Assembly: GCA_015179045.1 (NCBI GenBank)
Contig: WHUZ01000009.1
Location: forward strand, 868,001-932,000
DNA: 64,000 bases
Reading direction: 5' to 3'
Source: Kalaharituber pfeilii
Taxonomy: Eukaryota; Ascomycota; Pezizomycetes; Pezizales; Pezizaceae
Within the stretch, counting starts at the first letter, position 1, and each line of letters starts with the position of its first letter. Both the position numbers and the translations under genes were made by a program. Below the pieces are notes generated by a model. It searched no databases, was not told the origin of the DNA, and worked only from the letters and a program-made list of their open reading frames with translations. This document shows, piece by piece, positions 20,826 through 30,305 of this stretch.

Positions 20826-22430
20826 TTTTTGTTTTTTTTATATCATTAATCGCTTGCCGCCCAACGGGCTATGGCGATGTCTTAGGTACATAAATGATGA
20901 TAGATAAATGGAAAAGGGAAGAATAGATAACAAAATTAAAGGAAAGGGTCTCTTCACTCCCCAAGCATCTCTACCAACTTCTTCAGTGGGTCCTCCTCCC
21001 CCTCTTTGCCCCGGGGAGGCCTTCTGACGTGCTCCTCGCCCCCCGGCCACCTCCGCCTCTACACCCTGCACTCATCTAGTACGTGTCTTGTTGTCTCCTC
21101 CTCCTCCTCGCACCATCTGCATTCTGGGCCGTCCCCTTCGCCCACATGCCATCTCCACGCCCGTAGCCCCTTCCCTCCTAACAATCCCGCCAAACGTCCC
21201 GTCATGTGTCCGAGCCTCTCCAAGGGTCTGTATGACAACTCCAGCCGGTTTCGCTCCGCGGCCCTCTCTCGCCTCGCATCTTGTCTCACTCCCGCTTCCG
21301 TGACTATCTCCTCTTCTCTTTCCAGGGCCGTGCCTACCCTTGCCGCCTTGTCTGCCTCCTCATTCCCTGGTATGCCTTTATGACTTTTCACTCACATCAC
21401 GGCTACATCTCTGTCCCCCCTCTCATATCTCTTTCGCCAGGCATCCCTGAGTCGCCGTGTCGCCCCGTCGGGTGTGGGTTGGCCTCCGGCTATGCTCACC
21501 ATTCTGGCCATTGCAAACTTTGAGTCTGATGATGAGGAGCTCCCCATCCGCCCTGTCCGCCGCCTCACTGATTGCATACAGTTCTGCGTCATTCACGGTG
21601 GCCTGGGTCCCTAAAAATACCGATTCTACCCTCCCCCCAAAGAAGAGCCCTGCCCCCGCGTTCTCCCCGATTCTGCTGCCGTCCGTGTATACCGGAGTCC
21701 AGCCTTCATCCACCGTGTCCTCTATGTGTCTCGTCCACTCTGCCAATTCTGCATCTCTGGGTAGGGTAGGTAGAACTGCCAGTGGTATCTTCGTCTCATG
21801 TCGCAGGTTCCCTCTCAGGTATCGGCAGTCCGGGTCCCTCTTTCGCAGCTCCTCGCCCTCGAGCCTGAGCGTTCTTGCCTCTACTCTCGTAACCTCTGAC
21901 TTCACGAACGTGTCTATGGCCTCCAAGTTAGCCAGCCCCTCAACCACCTCCCTTCTAGTCCCCCACGGTGCTCTTGTGATGCCACGTGCCACGGAGTACT
22001 GCCACCTCTCCAATTCTCTTATCTTCCGCTCCCTCGGTGCGCCGTGTGCGTATTCGAACCAAGCCCACGAACCCCAAGTGGCGATACTCCTTGCCGCGCT
22101 TGTGTACAACTGTCGCTGTTTCACCGGGTGTAGGCGCGTGAGCCTGGAGGCTGTTATCCATGCCGCCTTCCCCAACCTGAGCCTCCTCTGATGATGGTCA
22201 TTGTATTTCAACTCCCAGTCAACATGTAGTCCGACCAATCTGTATGTTGGGCTCTTCACCCCTACTATCAAAGTCTCCGCCTTCTCCGGGTCTATGTGAT
22301 ATCCTTCCTCTTCGGTGTCTCCCCTCAGGATCGCCCGGCCGAACCACTAAAGAGGCCTGTAGCTCAACTGTAGTCTGTTCCTCTCTTCTGCTCGTCGCCT
22401 CTTGAACCTGCATCCGTCTCTCCCTTCTCT
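20826..22430 (-). pseudogene. 5'-truncated Tad/I-like LINE copy, broken ORF2 end
   Basis: The minus strand encodes the end of a non-LTR retrotransposon ORF2. In order: a post-RT region (EEGYHIDPEKAETLIVGVKS, then RLVGLHVDWELKYN), RQLYTSAARSIATWGSWAW, and an RNase H domain (YTDGSRIG, NDAELYAISEAA, then DSKFA in another frame, GNEEADKAA). A CRWC...TTRHVLDEC knuckle, a 3' UTR and the hairpin at 20849-20878 follow. Two lesions are visible: a 1-nt frameshift at about 21523-21530 between LLII and DSK, and an in-frame TGA at 21392-21394 between AVM and the VK of the VKGHKG-type motif. It cannot encode a working enzyme. The long plus-strand ORF at 21457-22191 is its shadow. Confidence 0.85.
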
Positions 22431-22604
22431 TGTATCCTCTCTCATTTATGAGGACTCCTTACTTTTAAAAGGATACTCTCACTTATATATTTATAACAAA
22501 GCATTTTATATATGATTTATTTAAGAAATATATGTTCATCCGGATGAATATATATTGGTATAAATAGAAAGTGAGAGTTCCGTGATCAAATAAAATGCAA
22601 GAAA

Positions 22605-22712
22605 TTGTTTTTCATGCCCGCCTCGAATACCACCTCTTCAGTTACTGCCATAGGGCAAGTAGATGCCTAACTGTGCTTCCTTGTCCGTCTCTTCATTGCC
22701 CTGTATGCCCAT
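22605..22712 (-). pseudogene. LINE fragment, 3'-side half of an interrupted old copy
   Basis: The minus strand reads GIQGNEETDKEAQLGIYLPY, a stop, and then EEVVFEAGMK. This aligns with GIPGNTEADRAAKVGTQLPY...EIVTEDGMK of the younger copy. It continues the old minus-strand LINE whose upstream half is at 24012-24720. The two halves are separated by the plus-strand LINE at 22713-24011. Confidence 0.65.
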
Positions 22713-24011
22713 AGCGCCAGAGAAAAAACGACAACTATACACTAGCATAGCCCGTAATATAGGGATGTGGGGATGTTGGGCCTGGATGGACTACGCACAA
22801 GGATCTCCAGCCAGGCAGAAACTAGACACTCTAGAAAGATGGCAGTATGTGGTGGCTAGAGCTATCACTAGGGCTCCATGGGGGACAAGAAGGGACATAG
22901 TGGAAGGACTGGCTAACCTTGAGTCGATCAGCACATTCGCAGACGGAGAAAGCATACGGGTGGAAGCACGCACACTCCGGTTTGTGGGAGAACTGCTACA
23001 AAGTGAAGACCAGGACACCACATACCTCAGGGGATCGCTACATCATAGAAGACCTCTTCCACTAGCTACATTTCGCACACTCCCAGCCGATACCTTAGCT
23101 GAAGAATGGATGGCAGCTATTGCCGAAGCAGAAGACCAAGGCTGGGTCAGCGTCTATACGGATGGGAGCCGAATAGGTGACTCTACTGGGGCAGGCTCGT
23201 TTTCCCAGCACACCCAGAAACGGACTTCCACATATCTGGGAGCACTCAGTACAGTAAATGACGCGGAACTGATTGCCATGGAGGATGCCCTCACAAGCCG
23301 ATTCACTGAACTACTGATCATCACAGACTCCAAGACCGCGATAACCAAGCTACAAAGGATCGCCGAAGGGGAACCAACACACAAAGGGGCAGCACAGCGA
23401 GTAAGGGAGGCTTGGGACCGGAGAAACGAAAGGGGCGACCTTGACATAGCGGTAATGAGGGTCAAAGGTCATAAAGGAATCCCAGGCAACACCGAAGCAG
23501 ATCGAGCAGCCAAGGTTGGAACACAGCTGCCATATCAAAACGAGATTGTCACGGAGGACGGGATGAAACAAGAGGCCAAAGCAAGGAGAGCGGCCGAAAG
23601 AAACAGACTGCATATATCATATAGGCCACTACGCAGACTAGGCAATAGGGTCGCAACGCTAGCTGGCATCCTTGAAGGCAAGGGCCTCCGGCGCTGGAAA
23701 TTCAAGGTCGGCACAGCTGACAGCCCGGAATGCCGGTGGTGCGGCGAGGCTGAAGAAACGACCCTTCAAATATTGTCTCAATGTAGAGTCTGGAAGCAGA
23801 GATGCCCAAGGGGTGAGGATGGATTGTGCAGACCCTTGGGTGACCAAGATGAAGGGGAGGGCCTTCGGGGAGTGATAGGAATTTTGGAATGGGCGAGGGG
23901 TTAGCCCTGGGGGATTTACTTCGATTTTTCCGTACTTGTACTTTGTTTTAATGTAACTAGACCTCGCCATAGCCCATAGGGCGGCACGCGAGTATTGATA
24001 TAAAAAAAAAA
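22713..24011 (+). mobile_element. Young 5'-truncated Tad/I-like LINE, RNase H end of ORF2
   Basis: An uninterrupted frame runs to a stop at 23904 (nominal 413-aa ORF from 22663, whose first 17 or so residues belong to flanking DNA). It carries KRQLYTSIARN, then a ribonuclease H fold with carboxylates D167 (YTDGSRIG), E202 (NDAELIAME), D222 (ITDSKTA) and D280 (NTEADRAAK). A C-terminal CRWCGEAEETTLQILSQC knuckle follows, where the usual His of CX2C...HX4C is Gln. The 3' UTR ends in the hairpin at 23963-23992, GATAT and an A10 tail. It lacks the reverse transcriptase and so is not autonomous. The intact frame means insertion was recent relative to the other copies. It is inserted in an older minus-strand LINE. 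Confidence 0.85.
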
Positions 24012-24720
24012 GGTAAATAAAAAATAAAACAAGCTCTATGACCCTTAACCCACATTACTGCTACATCCATTGATTCTTTTGCTGCACTTTTCTGTAATAC
24101 TATTATACAGGCATTACTACAACCATCTGGTGTTGGTTACCCTTGTGCCAGCTTGGTTAACTTGTCGAAGCCACTTGGGAATCTGTGACAACAAGCAGTT
24201 CCTCCTCCTCTTCGTCCTCCAATACGTTAGTTGTGGCCATTAATTCTGCATCGTTAACTGTGGCCCTTGTCCTTAGGTACACTATTTTCCCCTACCCTCA
24301 CGCCAGTAACCTGCTCCTGTCCTCCCCTCCTTTCCACTCTCATCAGTGTAAGTCACTTTCCAACCCTCATCTCTTTATCTGTTACCCTCCGTTTCCAGTC
24401 TTCTCTTTCCGCTGTAGATGTCAGAGTTGGGAACACTACCAAAGGAAGACATTTCCTCCACGCTAGGCATGCTTTCAAGTATTTTGTTCCCTCCTCCTTA
24501 GAGGGCACCTCCTCTTTGAACCTCAAAGACCTCCCCTCTACTCGGATGCTTTCACCTCCCATGAAGAATTGAACTGACTCAGCCCTCTATGACATCTCGC
24601 CTTGCGCCCATGGGCATGCCTGTCAGGGACCTGGCTACTGTGTACTGCCACCGTTCTAAGGCCTTCAATTTGGTTTCCAGTATGGTGCAAATAGGAAGAG
24701 AGCGTGAATTACAAGAACTA
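24012..24720 (-). pseudogene. LINE fragment, 5'-side half of an interrupted old copy
   Basis: Read on the minus strand with frameshifts: ERWQYTVARSLTGMPMGARR, GGESIRVEGRSLRFKEEV, NDAELMATTNVLEDEEEE, LLVVTDSQ and, next to the inserted LINE, DVAVMWVKGH. These are collinear with the RNase H region of the other copies. The text stops at VKGH and resumes at 22712 with GIQGNEE. Several stops make it a pseudogene. Confidence 0.7.
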
Positions 24721-26141
24721 TGGTATTTAAGGCAGAAGGAGTGGAATTGTGGGCTGCTTTCCCTCTTTGAGGGTAGTGCAACTAGAGTAGTGGCTGAGGG
24801 TAATCCAGAGTAACGGTTAGGGTTGCGGAGCCCTATTGGGTCAGGACCTTCTACGGGCTACCCTTGGGGCTAGGGGTAAAGCCAACGCTTGCATTAAGTT
24901 TACATGCTCCATCGTACATGAGTTATACATGTCTAGCTCATGAGCTAACATTGGTTCTCTCGAATTAGTCTTGGAACGCGATTTCCCGCCTCTCGAGTAC
25001 TTATGGCAGGTAAAGGAGATACCTCTGCTGGTACTGGGATTTGCTTATTTCCGTGCCATAGCGGAAGAAAGGTGTTGCAGCCATTGTTTCGGGCTGCGAA
25101 CCATAAATTTCCGACTTTCGTGTTTACTTGTTGAACAAGATGGTGAAAACTGAGGTCAGCTTAGGCCAAGTTCATGCGGTCAAGCGTATCACGTGAATTC
25201 GATCATATTGCTTCTTTGAGTTTATTATTCAATCACCTGCACACCTTGCTTGAAAACTCCTAGTGCCCTGGTCCTCTATAATAGATTATAACGGCAGCTC
25301 CTTTCAAGATACAGTATGTAAATAACTTCTCTCAACACTGGCATAACCTAGTGCATGTCCTTGATAATCATCGCATGTGATTGTGACCGGAAGCTTGTCA
25401 TCTCATAGATTAAGAAAACGACAAGGAACAAGGACCTTGAAACAGGAGATTATAACATGGGTCTGGTATAAATACGGCGGATGCCCGGTGGGTGAATTAG
25501 AGTACGGATTGTTCTGCATATTGAATAAGGAATTGTAGGTAACAAAAATATCATCAACCATAGCGCCTATGCATACCACAATTCTTCCTAGAAATTAAAT
25601 ATTAACGTCAGACCCGTCGTTCCTCCTTTTGGCCTCAATTTCCAAACCTTATGTACCATTCACCCTTGCGCATGAAGCTTGGATATTTAACCACACGCAG
25701 GTCCATGCGAGGCGGACTAGCCAAATTGGGCCTTCTATTAACCGCTGGCATCAGAATAGGGATTATGTGCATGCGCATTGCAGTACTTGGTTTGAGTGCC
25801 GAAGTTGCGAACAGCAGCACCTTTCTGCGAAAATAATGCTATGAAGCATTGGATTAGTATTATTGATAAGCATTTAGCTACTGTCCCAGTGCTGGATTCT
25901 ACTCGTACAATATAGGTATTGTGAAGTATGTACGGTTTATATTCTCAAGGTAGAATGTTCTAACCTATAATTCCTACTAGTAGTCTGGCAGCCTATTGAC
26001 CATTGTAATGAATGTGCTCTTAGCCAAGACCGTGGATATTACAGCGTACATTATGTTTATATCTGGGCCAATAGGGCACATGCTACATAGTTCGCAATTT
26101 ATCCGGTACACGAGTTCCGGTGCCCTATAACTATATACTGG
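24721..26141. other. Intergenic, no supported gene
   Basis: ORFs at 24971-25153 and 25629-25844 (both strands) have no motif and no splice-supported extension. Nothing else was recognised. Confidence 0.35.
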
Positions 26142-26305
26142 CCCGTAAATAGTCTTGGGGATTAGGCAGTATTGGGATAGGTATGTCTGCAATATGCAGA
26201 TCGAGTCTGCATTTATCGTAGGCTCACATTTGGCAAAGAGATCTACAGACATATTGGATGATACACTTACCCCAATATTGCCTAATCCCCAAGACTTTTT
26301 ACGGG
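26142..26305. mobile_element. MITE with 35-bp TIR (164 bp)
   Basis: Left CCCGTAAATAGTCTTGGGG and the right complement (CCCGTAAAAAGTCTTGGGG) continue as an inverted repeat through GATTAGGCARTATTGGG. There is no coding capacity. A target duplication could not be fixed. Confidence 0.65.
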
Positions 26306-26471
26306 TCACTGCAGCTGAAGCGCGAATGATCAATCACTGTCGGTACCTGACAAAGAGTCTGCCTACAGAATCCATACAGCTTGAAAGTGGACGCGAATTG
26401 AGAATCTAAACAAATACAGTAATTGCTTTTTGTCATCATCAAATAGAGTTATATAATACAAGTGCTTGTTA

Positions 26472-26814
26472 CAGTGCGTAGGCAAAAGTCTTCGGGACTA
26501 TGCAGTAGATGGGAAAGCAAGACGTGCATCTGAGTGTACCCTCCTTGCGCCTCTTTTTTCAATACTGTTCGAAAAATCACTAAAAAATCAATAAAGCAGC
26601 TAAAGAATTGCGAAAAAATTAATAGACCACATGAAGGGCATCACAGAATTTAAATCCTTTCTCAGAATTCAGAAAGGAGTACTTTTGGTTGAGTTGTTGT
26701 GTTTTCTCAAGAGAGGCCTCAAGAGAGGTCCTCCTGCATACATGCTCGTGACTCCAAGGCTTGGTAAAGCGCTTTTCCTTATGCATAGTCCCGAAGACTT
26801 TTGCCTACGCACTG
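26472..26814. mobile_element. Tc1/mariner-like MITE, 343 bp
   Basis: The inverted repeats are identical over about 33 bp, beginning CAGTGCGTAGGCAAAAGTC. They are flanked by TA at 26470-26471 and 26815-26816. The CAGTG start and the CAAAAGTCTTCGG block are typical of Tc1/mariner ends. The interior has no transposase. Confidence 0.85.
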
Positions 26815-26816
26815 TA

Positions 26817-29800
26817 TGTAAGTGGGTAGCTTGCATCCTATCACGTGTGGCTGCGTGAGGGGACGCCACTACTAGTATAAGAATGGGCGACTACTGTCTT
26901 TGGAAGCAGTGCAAAACCAGAGGACGATCTTTTCACTGTCATCTTCCGTGCCTTTCTTCTCCTCCCTCTAGTCCTATTTTGCGTCGCCTTCTTCCACTCA
27001 AGCAATCCTAACGGGTTTCTCGAACTGTTTTCTATTGCACTATCACTAAAGAGATCAATATATGCTCAGGTTGAAATCAAGTGCTACCTTGCAGCTATTC
27101 CCTTTCAAAGGTGAAGTTACTTGAACACGGTCAGAAGTTACGACGTTGAATCTTTCAAAGCGAGTCCTTCAGTCTAAGCTTGAAGAAGCCTCAAATTGAA
27201 GCTCAAACTGACTCCTCTACAACATCTATTACCACTTTCAAATGTCTAGAAAAACTGGCACTGCTACTAATCTTTTCCGACGGAATCCCATTGCAGAATT
27301 AGGAATTGCAGTCAAGACCAGCCAAGAAGTATATGTCGGGTCAGTTCTTTGCCGTGATGGTATGTGAACTTGGTGGGCAAGCACCGGTAAGCTGTTAGAT
27401 GTACCGTGCGTTTACACAAGGAGAGTCAGCAAGTTAAGTAGCAGAGTAGCGATTTTCTACGCCGAATCCACCGCATCAGAACTGTTGGACCCTGGTTTGC
27501 CAACTCAGAGATTTAACTCGGCCTATACATGCCCCAACTAGGCTACCATGTATGTACTCGAGTACATATTAGCTCCGGTCAACACCACGCTATCATGCGA
27601 TGGGAATAGTTATTGGGTGCGACACTCATGAAATCTGGGATTACTTGTAGTTGTTCTTGAAATTCCCAGGCCAATGGCAATGCATTCTATACAACAAAGT
27701 AGTACGAACAAGCAAGAGATTTTTCTTTCCTCTATTCTTACTTGTAGAGAAATAGCTAACTACGCAGGTATCTTAAGAACCATTGGCCTGGTTCTCCAGG
27801 TGGTCGACTAATCCATTTATTGTCATGGATTACCATAATAAATTACAAATCCATCAGCAATTGAGAAACCCTTGGCTCCGTACAGAGAAAGAGTGTGATT
27901 GGAAGGAAGGGAATATCCTGTCTCTGGGTATACTTGACGATTAATAACCCGAGGTCATGCAGTTGTCATTAGGTTTATGCTTTCGCCAAAACGTAACAAA
28001 CAAACTCTGGACTCTAGTTTCCTGTGGCATGTCAAGCGGTTTAACTTTCTTTGTCTAGTGCTGTAGTGCGCTGTGGTAAATTTTTCGAAGTTCCATACAT
28101 TTTCACTTTTCCGACCTCATTTTATGGGATTTTGATCAGTGTAGCACATTAGACCTCATTTCATTGGTGTTGTGCGAATGCACTAGTACCTTTTGAACTG
28201 GTTTGAACCAAGATTTGCTTGAGATCAAATGGAAGAGGTATCATAGTGAACTTTCTGGGACGAACGCTCCTTTGTCTTGCACTCGGGCACCATAACCCCT
28301 TGACATTAGTGTGAACTCTTCAACATACTCTTTTTATTCCTTACGAACTAGCGAGGATTTCAACAGGGAATCAGCACTGTACCCGTTTAATTTTGTGCCA
28401 CTTTGTTGTACCACATGCACTAGGTTTACACATTACATTTCGGCTCCTCTCCCATTCCCCGATGCCGCAAGTTCAAATATAACCCCACATCACGTTCACT
28501 ATTCGTACGACCCTTCTCTCATTTGTTTTCCATGGACATCATTGGTCAACACGCCCAAATCTACAGCACTTTAGCTACACCCTTACCCGTCAACTCACGT
28601 TTATTCATACACCGCACCGCGACCTTGTTGCTCCTACTAGGCGAGCGAATTTGTTCTCCAGGCTTCAACAGATTGACCAAACATTGATCTGCTAGATTAC
28701 GACCGAAGTTGAAAATTACTAAATAACAGGTGTTCATGGGAATGGAATAAGCTTGGTTTGGGGCATAGCAATTGCATGAAAGTGAGGACATAAAAATTAT
28801 TGGGCAACTGCTAATTACATCATTGCCATTAAACATTCTTAGGGTTCTCCACAACCGCAAACCTATACAGAAAACTACACCATAGAAAGGATTTGCACAG
28901 CAGTTGATTGTTTCTAAATTCATATCTCACTGTCCTGCAACAGGCAACTCCACTCACAGACTCTTTCGCAAAAGTAACCCTCTCTGCATAAATCATATTG
29001 ACAGCTAATAAAATTTATTACCGACTACACCCGAAACACGCATTACTGCGGCAGCGCATCGGCGCGGCTATAAGCATCTTAATCTGAAAGGCTCTCTCTC
29101 ACACATCTACTACCCCCCACGTTAATTCTTCAGTTGGTCGCTGAAGTGCAGGCTCCAGATTTCCTGCAGTATCAGCTGCTGGAAGTTCACACTGATCTAG
29201 CACACTAATCAGGCGGCAAGTCTGACTGTCGGCTGGATTTTCGGCGTCGGTATCCGCGCCGAAAAGCTTAGTCTTCCACGGGATACCACAAGACTCGACG
29301 GATATTTTTAGGGAATACACATCATAGATTGCTCGAAAAAACTTCTGGAGAATCTTATTTATTGCCCGACGTTGTTCTCATACCAGTGAGTCGGTACTTG
29401 GTAGGATTGTGTGGGATGTATCAATAACTGGTCTGCTATCACTATCAGAACTTCTGCAAGCTCCATATATACAAATATCTGTCTAATATTTGATGCGGCT
29501 TTGATCGGATTCGATACATTAGCAGATAGAACATCTCATTATTATATGGACGTTGATTGTTGACCAAAGGAGCCGAACGTACAAGCACCCTAATTGGGTA
29601 CGTCGTTCCAGGAAGAGAAGGTGGTGAATTCTGATGCACTTGGTCTGCTTATTCCGAGGACTGTATTTTATTTTTATCACAGCAAGGTGCAGTTGGCGCA
29701 CAGGGACGCAAGCGGCTGCTCCTGAGCAGTGAGAAAGTGCGAAAAGCAACTCAATTTATGCACAGAGTCGATTTGATACCAACAGAAGCGCAATATAACA

Positions 29801-30305
29801 GCCACAGTTCCCAACTCAAAGCCATCTGGATTTACGCTTGAGAGGCAGGGTTCGTTCATTCGTGGATTAATAGAATTGGAGACATAGTGCCGTATGCCAC
29901 ATAGTTTGCAAATTGGTGTAACTGCTGAACTCCTTGGGACTGTTTACGGAGGATAGAAATCTACAACATATACGATGGTAAGTACTTCAATTATTTACTC
30001 CCTCTTGTCCTCAAAGTTCTTTATGGGAGTAGCTTGAAGTAAGGATCTACTTGAATCCCTTAACCCTCCCATGGAAATGCCAAAGCTAATTCACACCAAC
30101 CAACGATGCGCCCTACTACAGTACCTGGATTCGTAGATTTCTGGCCTTCCGTCCTACTACTCATTCTCATTTTTCTACCTCCGGTACTGATTATCTTTCA
30201 CCCACCTCAAACTCCACACCTCGCTCCCGCTCACAGCAGCGACCAACATCTGATAGTGGTCTACTCCATCATCCCAGCCTAAAGCCTTCTCATTCCACCC
30301 CAAAA
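26817..30305. other. Long gap; one possible short first exon
   Basis: No gene is firmly supported. At 27242 an ATG opens MSRKTGTATNLFRRNPIAEL and about 20 more residues up to a good GTATGT donor at about 27360. It is preceded by pyrimidine-rich promoter-like DNA, but I could not find convincing downstream exons. Small ORFs near 28311-29860 look random. The last 300 bases are the presumed promoter and 5' UTR of the next gene, rich in CTC/CCA runs. Confidence 0.3.

Noticed and set aside
21457..22191. 244-aa plus-strand ORF
   Set aside because: It lies antisense to the LINE RNase H region, whose minus-strand frame has clear motifs, so it is a shadow.
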